From: Eucommia ulmoides | Taxonomy: Eukaryota; Streptophyta; Magnoliopsida; Garryales; Eucommiaceae | Reading direction: 5' to 3' | Length of the DNA: 64,000 nt | Assembly: GCA_016647705.1 (NCBI GenBank) | Contig: CM028336.1 | Location: 9,565,380 to 9,629,379, forward strand | Part shown: in pieces, positions 33,206 through 43,112 of the stretch | How positions within the stretch are numbered: position 1 is the stretch's first letter | Layout: each line of letters starts with the position of its first letter | The notes under the pieces: generated by a model | The model's input: the letters and a program-made list of their open reading frames with translations, nothing else | Told to the model about the DNA's origin: nothing | Database searches by the model: none | Made by a program: the position numbers and the translations under genes

Positions 33206-33355
33206 CTGCTACTGCGGGGGGTGTGTGTGTGTGTGTGTGTTGCTGCTGCTGCTGCGGGGTGTGTGTGTGTGTGTGTGTGTGTGTTGCTACTGCTGCGGTG
33301 TGTGTGTGTGTGTGTGTGCTGCTGCTGCTGCTGCGGTGTGTGTGTGTGTGTGTGC
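33105..33355. repeat. Compound (GT)n-(GCT)n minisatellite
   Basis: Six alternations of GCTGCTGCTGCTGCGG and (GT)5-15 occur, with units of 30-55 bp. The lack of stops opens all three forward frames, giving Cys-Val and Ala/Leu runs that are not genes. The place corresponds to the CA-rich stretches of copies 1 and 3 in inverse orientation. Confidence 0.9.
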
Positions 33356-35040
33356 AGGCAATGGTGGTCGTCGGCGTTGGTTGGAGAGTTAGAGAGAGAG
33401 ACGGTGGGTTCGGCTTTGTATGTGTTGCTCGGTGTGGGTTTTTGATTAAGTGGTGGGTTTGGTCAGTGAGTCGATCGTCTGGTCCGGCCGTGGGAGCAAG
33501 TGATTGGCGGTGAGAGGTGGTCGGCGGCAGTGGAGTCGGCGGCTAAAAACAAAACAGAGAAGGAAGCAGAAACGGGAGGAAGAAGCGCAGAAAAGAAGAA
33601 GAAGAAAGAAGGGAAAAAAAATTACGCAAACCACCCCAAATAAAATCAAAACTCAATCTTGCGACCAACGGAAAAGTCGGAAGAGGTAGAATTCTGAATT
33701 TATTTAATATGTGTATGAAATTGTTTAAATGTGAAATACGTATTATTATTATCGCTGAAATTAGTGTTATTCTTTCGCATAAATAAATTGGATATAGTAA
33801 ACTGTAACGGAGCAATATTAGTTAAATAGTAGGATTTCATAATAAAATGCGGGGAATAGGAGATTACGGAAATTAAGGTTGCATGGCGTGATTAAGTTGT
33901 TTTTACATAAAATATTAATCTAGGCAATGTCACTATTAGGTTCACAGGCACCGGAGAACCAGTAAAGAATAGGCGGTCAAAGTCTTCGAAAAATGGATAA
34001 TTAGGTGAGTGTACTATCTTCTTGCAAAAATCTATTTTCATACATATATATGATGGAAAAATGTATTTACTTGGAAATGGATGAATTTTCTAACTTACGT
34101 GAATCAAACATTATTTTGGGTATTTCTGATGTTGTGGATTTCATTGTTTGTTGTTGAGGTGTCAGTGGATGGTGGGCGGAGTTGTTGTGGTTGAGGTAGA
34201 GATGAGTTGTTGTTGTTAAGGTGAGGTGAAGTGGAGATTGGTGGTGGATATTCACCCGCTTGGCATAGTCCAGCGGAGCGTTGTTTCACCCGTTTGGCAC
34301 AGTCCAGCGGAGCGTTGTTATATTCCGCTAGGAAGGCATATCCTACGGGATACGGTACCGTTGCAACTCCCGATCGTGAGGTTAAAACGATCACATGGCT
34401 AGCCGAGGTGTGGGGGTGGTGTGATGTGGTGTAGTATGGTGTGGTGTGGTGAGATGTGGTGTTATATGTGGTATTTGGTCGTATGTAATGTTTTGTCGTA
34501 TTTGATGTTTTGTTATACGTGTTGATGTAGTGTTTTATTATATCATCGTTGGTGATTTATCATATTATTTTATGCTGATGGTTTGGAAGGTTTTCATATA
34601 TTTTATATATGTTTATGGATGATAAATTCTGAATGGTAGGAAGAAAACATTTTCTTGTGGTATATAATTTTTATACTACTGTTCAAAATGTTGTATTATT
34701 TAGAATGTATTATTATCTTAAAAATATTTTTACTAAGAAGGCAGTACACTCGCAGGTGAAACGGTTAGGAGTCCCCCTACTGGCACTAGGTAGAGCTATG
34801 TGATGGAGTTATATGAGAGTTTTGAGATGAACTGTCCGAGGCAAGCCTATAAAATATTTATGGATAAATACATTATGTGAATAAATTGAAAAAATTGATG
34901 GGACGGGTGTGTCCCCATATTAGAGGTTTGTATATCTAAATGTATGTATATTGTCATTCATTAGTTGATAGATTGTTGGTGATGTCATGTTGTCGTCACG
35001 CCGGTCCCGAGATGACGGGTGTCCGGGATGGGGTATGACA

Positions 35041-36080
35041 CCACCAGTGGCCATTAATGCAAGCATGGACGTATCCTCACTATTTGATTCTTCCGAGCTA
35101 CTTGAATCGGTATTATCCCAAGTAGCATTCATTAATTTCTTCTTAATCTTCTTTTCTTTCTTCTTCTTTTCATTTTCTCTATCTTTTTTCGGTTCGGGAC
35201 AATCATTTTGAAAATGACCGATCTTACGACAGTTGTAGCATTCCACTCTAGACATGTTGAGGTTTCTTCTTTCACGGAATGTGCGCCGAGTCATTCTTCT
35301 AAAATTATTTGTGTGAAGTGATACATTTTTCTCTTGCTCACTATCAAAACTTTCAACATTACTGTCATCCCCTTCTTCAATTTTTTGAACTTTTAGCGCC
35401 AAGGATTTTTCCTTGCCATTTTCGGTATCATCCTCATAACCTTTAATCATCGATTCATGGGTCATCAAATTTCTAATGAGATCATCAATATCGTATTTGC
35501 CAAGATCTTTAGCTTCCTCAATTGCCATTACCTTTGACTCTCATATTTTTGTTAAGAATCTTAGGATCTTTCGTACTCTATCCTCTATGGAGTATGGCTT
35601 TCTTAGTTGACTCATATTGTTCCATATGCTATTGAAGCGAGTGTACATTTAATGAATCGATTCATTCTTCTCCATTCTGAACAACTCAAATTTTCTCATA
35701 AGAGTATTGATTTTTGACTACTTCACTTGACTTGTCCCTTCGTGGGTAACTTATAGCTTATCCCACATCTCCTTTACAGATTTGCGACCTAAAACTCTAG
35801 AATATCCGTTAGCGTCTAAAGAGCAAAAGAGAATATTGATAGCTTAAGAGTTAATGAAAAGTTTTTGTTTATCGGAAGTAGTGAGTTATTCCTTCTTCTT
35901 CTCAACTCCGTTTTTCATTAGAATGAATGGACCATCCTTGATTGTAAGTCACATGTCATAATTTTTAGCCTAAAGAAAGGCTATCATCTTGTCTTTCCAA
36001 AACAAGTAATTTTCACCTGCAAACAAGGGTGGTCGGTGCATAGACTGCCCCTCAGCTAGTGTGCCTACTATGTGTGCCAT
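35041..36080 (-). pseudogene. Copia gag, N-terminal and zinc-knuckle part
   Basis: The ATG at 36080 starts MAHIVGTLAEGQSMHRPPLF, then AGENYLFWKDKMIAFL, TSQVKSKINTLMRKFELF-like text with stops, YSIEDRVRKILRFL, MAIEEAKDLGKYDIDDLIRN and LMTHESMIKGYEDD. The first knuckle, CYNCRKIGHFQNDC, is complete. A long KEK-rich tail and an acidic Ser stretch (DSSSSEESNSEDTS) follow. The order fits Sirevirus-like gag. Five or more stops are present in the N-terminal half. The last 202 codons (35528 downward) are open up to the insertion. Confidence 0.88.
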
Positions 36081-36117
36081 GTGATCTTTGTTAGCTAAAA
36101 AATTCGAGTTAAATCAG

Positions 36118-36130
36118 TTCTGATGTCAAT
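36118..36130 (-). promoter_or_regulatory. Degenerate primer binding site of the copia element
   Basis: Right after the LTR end (…CCAACA) the minus strand reads TTGACATCAGAAC. This differs at three positions from the initiator-Met tRNA site TGGTATCAGAGC; two of the changes are G to A. Confidence 0.6.
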
Positions 36131-36236
36131 TGTTGGCCCAATAGAATTCCCAAGAGGGGGGTGAACTGGGTAATTAAAAAATTATCATAATAAAATTTAA
36201 TAAATCAAATAATTAATTTTAATCCTAAATTAATTA

Positions 36237-37031
36237 TGATGAGGGTATTTTTGGACACCTCTAAGTCAGCACTTGAGACCCAGCCACGTGTCAACCCTCG
36301 CAATGACAGGGACGTATTCGGAAATCCACAACGCCACGTTGGAGCATACACCGACTATGGTTCCTCCCTGGAATCATTTACACCCAGGGAGGAGCGAGGA
36401 GCCCCGCAAAGACGTGTCGCTCTGAGCTCTACGCCGTGCCCTCAGCGATCAGGTTCAGGGACTCAGTCACTCACCTCGACCGACTCCCATTTTCACCTTG
36501 TTTCTTCTCCAGGATTCCACGGATCTCTACGCTCCTTCACCAGCTCATCGCCACAGACTTGTCAAAAGCCCGCAGGCTTCGCCAAATGGGCCCAAAAGCC
36601 CAAGCCCAACGATTATCTCCTAAACGCCCCAGATTATCGGCTAAACACAGGGTTTCGACTAATTAATTGTGTTTAGGCCCGACTAATCATCTCCAACGCC
36701 TATATATATCGGGGGCTATGTAAGCCCGAGGGACGCTGGAATGACTTACATTACGTGCGAGTTCATTTGTTTCCTTACTATATTCTGTACCTTTTCTCTC
36801 TGAGCACTGATTACCACGCCAAAGGGGCTTCACCGGGATAAACCCCGGTCTAAGCCTTTTGCAGGTACACTCCCTGAGGAGCAGGACTCTGGACACAGCA
36901 GGTTAGTCCTCCCAGGACCTAGCACAGCTCGCTCGAGGACTTTTCAATCGACGACTCCACCTCAGCAAGAGGACCCACCTGTCATCTGACTGGACCATAC
37001 TCGAGGTGTGTACCAGTTTTATGCACCAACA
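36237..37031 (+). repeat. 5' LTR of the non-autonomous Tat-type element
   Basis: It starts TGATGAGGGTATTTTTGG and ends TGCACCAACA. CCTATATATATCGGGGGC near 36700 is a good TATA box. The LTR continues with CTTACATTACGTGCGAG. ORFs in it are chance reads. Confidence 0.92.
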
Positions 37032-37051
37032 GTTTGGCGCCGTCTGTGGAA
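37032..37051 (+). promoter_or_regulatory. Primer binding site of the Tat-type element
   Basis: GTTTGGCGCCGTCTGTGGAA starts right at the LTR edge. The TGGCGCC core is the tRNA-complementary start found in Athila/Tat-like gypsy elements. I did not assign the exact tRNA. Confidence 0.75.
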
Positions 37052-37309
37052 ACTGAGCAAAAAGTCTTTCCCTGATCATTGCTCTCTACTCAGTTGAGCT
37101 TGAGTAATCACAAGGTCCAGTTAGATAGGCACAAAACAGAAGAACGAGAAAACATGTCGAACAATCCAAGCGCCTACCCACCACCCTCTCACCACCACGA
37201 CGTTCGAGCAGTGGCCAACTGTGAGCATGCAACTCAAAGGCGAAGACGAGTAGCCCTCCATCCTACTAAAGATGGAGACAAGCGCCTTCCAGCCTGTCTC
37301 CAGCAACGG

Positions 37310-37665
37310 TGCTCCGACCCCCTGAGTCGTGGATGATTTTCCAGATCCGTATCTCGGCTCTCAGCGTTGTGAGTGATTCTCCACGGTTACATTCCGACCC
37401 CCTGAGTCACATCCTGGCTCCAGCGTCGCGAGTGATTCTCCACGGCTACATTCCGACCCCCTAGGCTGTATCCCGGCTCTTGGTGTCGTGAGTGGTTCTC
37501 CACGGTTACATTCCGACCCCCTAAGTCGTATCCCGGCTCTCGGCGTCGCGAATGATTCTCCTCAGTGGTACTCCAACCTCCTGAGTCGCGGATAATTCTC
37601 CAAATCAACATCCTGACTCTCAGCGTCACAAGTAACTCTCCACAAGTCTCATCCCGGCGCTCAGC
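37310..37665. repeat. 60-bp tandem repeats, about six copies
   Basis: Units begin CCGACCCCCTGAGTCG at 37314, 37394, 37453, 37513 and, degenerate, 37573. Each contains TCTCGGCGTCGTGAGTGATT-like text and a CTCCACGGTTACATT end. Spacing is 59-60 bp except for the first (80). Confidence 0.85.
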
Positions 37666-38770
37666 GTCAAGGGTGACAACCAGACCCTCTTCGGAAGTCA
37701 ATAGTCCATACCCGGGGACAGACTTAGGTCATCCACCAAGGGCGGGGCATTGATTGGGTCTGAGGGCCTACAGCTAAGTACCTCTCCCTACCAGTCGACT
37801 ATGAGTCCGGCGTTCTAAAAGGGAAGGTGCTCCTGCATGGACTAAATGGAGATAACCTGAAAGGGTTCTTGAATGAGCTTGACTACGGAGAACTCCCCGA
37901 TGACCGGCCACAGGGGTCCAACCACCGTGTTGCGCTCCTGTGGACCGAGAAGACCCGCTACTCTTGGAAACCCTACTCCTAAGTTTACGACACGATTTCC
38001 TTGCAATCAGCTAGTGTCCCGAATTGGGGGGCTAGTGGACTATGGTCCTGGACAGAGACGAGAAGTTCTTGAAGTTTTTGTAAACTTTTCAAAATTTTAC
38101 AACTCTAGGAACTATGCTAGGCAAATAATGACTTGGCGAAAACGTTGAGAGAAAGGAGTAGACTCTGAGGTACCCTGGTAATATCGCTTAAAAGCTTATA
38201 CGCTCGCGCGCAGAAAAACAGGAATAAGCGAAAAAGAGTCTACAAAATCCTAAGTCTTGAAAAGGCAATGGTCCGAGTTTAGTCCTCTCTACCCTCGTTG
38301 TGAGGGGCGTTCGTGCGAGGGGAAGTGGATTTAATCTCACCCTCCTCGGGGGGCCCTCGTCAGCACTGTCGCATCGGCGTCCTTATGCGTGGCACCATCT
38401 TGAGGTTCAGCCTCAGTACTTCGTAACCGGAATTACCAAGTGCGACGGACACCGCCCTGCCATGTCACTCCTAGCCGACAGGGTCCAGTGACGACTTTCT
38501 CCAAGAACGTCGTCCTGGAGTGTCGTCCAGAAATTTCACCACATCTCCTCGGCCCGGCGTCGTCTAATCTGGCTCCCTCTGTCCTACTGTGCTGCCTCAG
38601 GCTAGCTGGGCGCAGATGAGAGTTTATCCTAAATTCTCTCCTCAAAAGAATCTATGAGTTAAAAAAAATGAATAAAAAAAAAAAAGAAAAAGAAAAGGGG
38701 TTTAAGGGGGGCAAGGTTGCCCCCCTAAAGAAAAGAAAGAGGGGGAGGGGTGCAGCTGCCCCCTCCCCCA
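37666..38770. other. Interior of the Tat-type element without coding content
   Basis: Short open frames here show no retrotransposon motif. Near 38670-38750 is an A/G-rich tract that produces a Lys-rich chance ORF (38668-39111). Confidence 0.5.
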
Positions 38771-38955
38771 TGCTGGTCCCTTTGGGGACCAGTATTACGC
38801 TGGTCCTTGGGGCCAGCATGCGACGCTGGCCCCAAGGGCCAGCGTATGGCGCTAGCCATGGGACCAGCGCTGCCCCCAGCGCCCAAAATGGGCGCTGGTC
38901 AGACCAGCGCCCAGTTGGGCGCCGGGGGTTGCTTCAGCGCCCATTTGGGCGCTGG
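38771..38955. repeat. Array of seven GC-rich hairpins
   Basis: Successive palindromes: GCTGGTCCC/GGGACCAG-type (38771), GCTGGTCC ttgg GGCCAGC (38799), CGCTGGCCC caa GGGCCAGCG (38824), GGCGCT...AGCGCC-type (38848), CAGCGCCC aaaat GGGCGCTG (38878), CCAGCGCCC agtt GGGCGCCGG (38904) and CAGCGCCC attt GGGCGCTG (38934). Stems are 7-9 bp with loops of 3-5. The array is 500 bp before the 3' LTR. Confidence 0.9.
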
Positions 38956-39101
38956 TCAGCCAGCTGGGCCGTCGCCCAGTGCACAGCGGCGGTCGGCGAG
39001 CCCCTGGCCACTCGCCGTGTGCCCGCCACTCTGTGTTTCACTTTTATTTTTTTCGCGCCGAGCGTCGGTCCATGCTCAAGACTTGTTCACGGTGAACATG
39101 T

Positions 39102-39343
39102 GTCGCCCTAAAATTCAAAAACATTCGGGGCAGCCCTGCCGTGCTACCTGACCCCGAACCTCGACGATATGGAAACGTATTTCTAATTAGCTCCTCTAAA
39201 AAAGTTCAACTCTTGAAAAATTTGTCGTCCTGAAAATCGAAGAAATTAGGGACCGCCCTGCTGTGCTACCTAACCCCGGACCCCGACCATTTGGAGGCCT
39301 ATTTCGAATAAGCTCCTCAAGAAAAAACTAACTCTTGAAAAAG
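39102..39343. repeat. Two 121-bp tandem units before the 3' LTR
   Basis: Units begin GTCGCCCTAAAATTC (39102) and GTCGTCCTGAAAATC (39223). Both carry CCCTGC(C/T)GTGCTACCT and end AACTCTTGAAAAA. A third start, GTGTCGATCAGAGG, follows at 39343 and breaks off. Confidence 0.85.
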
Positions 39344-39460
39344 TGTCGATCAGAGGTGTTTCTCGCAATCCAAAGTCTCCAGGACGCTCGTTTCAGCCAG
39401 GAATTGATATCCCTGACCGTCTTGCTTCTTTCGTCGCACAGGGCTGGGAGGGGGGGCTAC

Positions 39461-40257
39461 TGATGAGGGTATTTTTGGGCACCTCTGAGTCAGCACTTGA
39501 GACCCATCCACATGTCAACCCTCGCAATGACAGGGACGTATTCCGGAATCCACAACGCCACGTTGGAGCATACACCGACTATGGTTCCTCCCTGGAATCT
39601 CATTTACACCCAGGGAGGAGCGAGAAGCCCCGCAAAGACGTGCCGCTCTGAGCTCTACGCCGTGCCCTCAGCGATCAGGTTCAGGGACTCAGTCGCTCAC
39701 CTCGACCGACTCTCATTTTCACCATGTTTCTTCTCCAGGATTCCACGGATCTCTACGCTCCTTCACCACCTCATCGCCACAGGCTTGTCAAAAGCCCGCA
39801 GGCTTCGCCAAATGGGCCCAAAAGCCCAAGCCCAACAATTATCTCCTAAACGCCCCAGATTATCGACTAAACACAGGGTTTCGACTAATTAATCGTGCTT
39901 AGGCCCGACTAATCATCTCCGACGCCTATATATATCGGGGGCTATGTAAGCCCGAGGGACGCTGAAATGACTTACATTACGTGCGAGTTCATTTGTTTCC
40001 TTACTATATTCTGTAACTTTTCTCTCTGAGTACTGATTACCACGCCGGAGGGGCTTCACCGGGATAAACCCCTGTCTGAGCCTTCTGCAGGTACACTCCC
40101 TGAGGAGCAGGACTCTGGACACAGCAGGTCAGTCCTCCCAGGACCCAGCACAGCTCGCACGAGGACTTTTCAATCGACGACTCCACCTCAGCAAGAGGAC
40201 CCACCTGTCATCCGACTGGACCACACTCGAGGTGTGTACCAGTTTTATGCACCAACA
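39461..40257 (+). repeat. 3' LTR of the non-autonomous Tat-type element
   Basis: 797 bp, about 96% identical to the 5' LTR by eye. It is preceded by the purine tract. It ends TTTTATGCACCAACA, directly before the AATTA duplication. Confidence 0.92.
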
Positions 40258-42199
40258 AATTATTATCTTTATATCACAACGGAATAATATAATTAAGTAA
40301 GTGCACACCCAAACAACAAAAATAACAAAGAAAATATAGCAGCACACCAAAAATTTATACTGGTTCACCAAGCTGCTCTTGGCTAATCTAGTCCCCCGAG
40401 CTCCACGGAGGTTTCACCCACTAAAACTAAGATCCCTTTAAAGGTAAGAACCAAACTCTCATACCGAATCTTTTAAAATATCATTTTCTCAGGCTAAGGA
40501 AGAACTTCTACTTTTTACAGGCTAAAGAATAACCTAATTCTTTTTATCACTAAGGCTCAAAAATCAAAACCTCACAAAACACTCCAACTATCATTTTCCC
40601 AAGTAAGGATGGAATTTTTATAAATCACTCAAATCGCAATTCTATCCACGAAGAATCACTACCTTAACCTCTTTACAGAAAGAGACTAAAATTTGGTTAC
40701 CCTTGATTAAATACCCCCAACAGTATTTAACTCATCACACTACTCATCAGTACAAAATGATAAGCATGAAATCTCACTCGAAGCTTCTACCACTCCAGAT
40801 AAATAATAACTCAATTAATATCTCAAATCTAGTGGTAGAAAAATATGAGATAAAAAAATCTGATTTTAACGAGATATGGGTAGCAAATTTGAGTACCTAA
40901 TCATATTCAAGAAATTGTTTGTAAAAATATTTTCCTCAAAAATCAGAAACAATTTCTAAGATCAATTTCCAAATAATAATCAAATAATGCAATGAAAGAA
41001 TATAATTGGAAAGATCTCACCTGAAATCCACAGAAAGAATGATTAGAATAATGTACCTTCAAATCCGATAGCAGCAAACATTAATAGTAATTAATCTCCA
41101 AGATTGTCTCTCAGAAAAACTCACAATATAAAAGCTCAAAAATGATCTAAACCTTTTTGCTCTGTCAATAATGATTGATGATCAATTATATAAGAAATTC
41201 GCAAGTCAATATATAGGATTATGAAATCAGCCTTCTAACAGTTAGTTTCATGTGTAATGACAATTAATAGCACATATAGACCCCTTATATCATAATGACT
41301 TTATTTAGGTTCAATTCACTTAAAAACAACTTTCAAATCTCTCAATTAAACCCTCCAAATATTTCTCAATCTTCATAAATAAGAATAGAAACAATTTTAA
41401 GTACCAAATTGAGAAATATTAATATTCAATTAACCATATTAATAGGATTTAATTAATATGTGAACCATATCTTAAATATAGAAAATATCCCCGAAATCTC
41501 TCTCAAATCCCAACAAAAAACGGCTACTTTTGGATATAATCTTGGATAAAACAGTATCCTGAAACAACGCATCCGGTCGACCGACCAGTTGACTGGTAGA
41601 TTTAGGTTGTAGCCAAGGCGTTCATCGGTCGACCTGCCTGTCAACCTGTAGATTCAAAGAGTTTGTTTTTCCTTCACCGGTCGACCTATCAATTGACTTG
41701 TAGATTCAGAGAGTTCAGCCCTCTTGACCGGTCAACCTGTCGGTCGACTTAGAGATACAGGATCTTTCAACTTCTTGGTCCGGTCAACTTATCAGTTGAC
41801 TGATATATTCTGGATCTCTTTTCTGAACACGTTTTTAACTTATTTTCTTTTACGGTTTTGCCCTTTTAATCTTTTTCTCATTTAAATTAGCTCCACTAAT
41901 ATTCTTATATTTCATTTTAATCAATCAAAAATATTTATCATATAGGAGCAAATAAATAATAAAATATATTTTATGTCGTGTGTGTGTTCCTAATTGGGAT
42001 ATTAAGATTCACCAGAGTTGTTTTTCCTAATCTCTTCAAATTCTTAATTATTCAATATCTTCAACATCATCGTTTAGCATCCATTTAATTTGCATCTTCA
42101 TTACTAGAACTATAAATCACTAAAACACTCAACTAAAACGTTAGTTCCACCAAAACATCAATACTGAATTGTTCATCAAAATCTTAGGATCAACAAACA

Positions 42200-42928
42200 G
42201 TAATAACAATTTTATTTTACCCTTATCTATTCAAAATTAATTAAAAATTAAAATAAATAAATAACCCTTTAAGTTTATTACAGATATTTTTCTCTTTTAT
42301 TTTTTACAATAACACCCTTGCTATTCATCTCTAAAATCTAACCCTATAACCCTAATGAGTAAAAAAAAATTCTCGTAAGTCTTATCTCCTCTTCTCTTCC
42401 TTTCTCCTCTCTCTCTCTCCCACTCCATCAGCCGTCACCATCGTCATCATCGCCAGAATCAGCTGCCGCCGAAATTTTTCTCTCCCTTTCTACCTCTCTC
42501 TTTCTCTCCCTCTCTCTCACTCGCAGATCCGTCCGAGTCCGACCAATGTTTTAAAAACCGGACCAGACATCGAATCGAAAAAGTTGTCGAGTCACGGGTC
42601 ACTGGTTCAACCAATGGGTGAACCAGTATTGAACCGTGACATCATAATGACGTCATTAATAATAATAAATATATATAAAAAATAAAACAAAATATTTTTT
42701 TTATATTTTAAAAATATTATATATAGTTTAAAATACTAAAAAAATAATTTAAAAAGATATATATAATATATAAATTAAAAAACTGAAAAAGATGTAAATT
42801 CATGAAAAGTTTGGGACAAATAGGAACTTGTAGAAAGTTAGAGGGAAGAGATCCATGAATTCTAAAAACACGGGGCTCTTTCGGTAAATTTTAGGGTTAC
42901 CTAGTGAGGTTTAGAAACTACTGGGGTA
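42200..42928. other. Left interior of the outer element; no gene
   Basis: AT-rich, then a CT-rich block (42380-42530) with CACCATCGTCATCATCGCC. Then GTTTTAAAAACCGGACC (42549), a wording often found at the ends of small plant DNA elements. A partner end was not found, although CCGGTTCAACCGG-like text near 45.27-45.35 kb may belong to it. Confidence 0.4.
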
Positions 42929-43080
42929 AGAGTTCTTTACATTTATAGAATTTTTTTAAAACAAAATTACTGAAATAGGACTGCTTTTAACTTATTTGCA
43001 TAACTAGTGCTACCCAGGGTTCCGAACCCCGGGTTTGGGGTGTGTAACGTATACCCGGGGTTTGGAACCCCGCGGGTATA

Positions 43081-43112
<32 letters not shown>

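Larger units (their letters stand above)
30674..35040 (-). mobile_element. LTR-type element, TGTCACGACC family, copy 2 (4367 bp), in copia gag
   Basis: CCACC flanks it exactly (30669-30673, 35041-35045), and it splits the gag reading after LALMATGG. On the minus strand it starts TGTCATACCCCATCC and ends GGATCTAACA, the ends of copies 1 and 3. It has the same 17-mer pair (34007 and 34735) and the GTACCGTT...GATC block (34351-34392), beside a tandem GGCAYAGTCCAGCGGAGCG repeat. It is 1.9 kb longer than copy 1, largely because of a Helitron-like insertion ending at 33018. Confidence 0.85.
36237..40257 (+). mobile_element. Non-autonomous Tat-type LTR retrotransposon (LARD), 4.02 kb
   Basis: AATTA flanks both ends (36232-36236, 40258-40262). 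LTRs: 36237-37031 and 39461-40257. TTTGGCGCCGTCTGTGGAAA follows LTR 1 (primer site as in Tat-like elements). A purine-rich tract GGGCTGGGAGGGGGG precedes LTR 2. The 2.4-kb interior has no gag or pol, only repeats and palindromes. By eye I count about 31 mismatches and one 2-bp indel between the LTRs (roughly 4%), so it is much younger than its copia host. It would need proteins of a coding relative to move. Confidence 0.9.
26568..42199 (-). mobile_element. Ty1/copia (Sirevirus-like) element with three nested insertions
   Basis: GTAAT flanks both ends (26563-26567 and 42200-42204), so the whole 15.6 kb is one insertion plus later ones. Read on the minus strand it is 5' LTR (42199-36131), primer site, gag (36080 down to 30107, split), a large deletion, then a 3' LTR piece (30106-26568). 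The three nested elements are at 26716, 30674 and 36237. Removing them leaves about 4.7 kb. Pol is almost wholly missing, so it was a deletion derivative even before the later hits, or lost pol afterwards. Confidence 0.88.
36131..42199 (-). mobile_element. 5' LTR of the copia element, interrupted (net 2.04 kb)
   Basis: It is composed of 36131-36236 and 40263-42199. The edges are TGTTGGCCCA on the left and GGATCAACAAACA on the right. It matches the solo LTR at 9235 in inverse orientation, including the GTCGAC/GGTCGACC repeats (41570-41800) and the CCAAG...CTTGG hairpin near 40370. The Tat-type element at 36237 sits 106 bp from the inner end. Confidence 0.85.

Noticed and set aside
32991..33513. 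Three overlapping ORFs of 111-135 codons on the plus strand
   Set aside because: They are Cys-Val and Leu/Ala runs produced by the GT/GCT repeat, in all three frames at once.
36236..36676. ORF of 146 codons in the 5' LTR, with a relative in the 3' LTR
   Set aside because: It starts at the LTR edge itself, is not kept in frame between the two LTRs, and has no recognisable motif.
38668..39151. ORFs of 133-147 codons in the Tat-type element
   Set aside because: They read through a purine tract and the GC-rich hairpin array and show no gag-, pol- or host-like motif.
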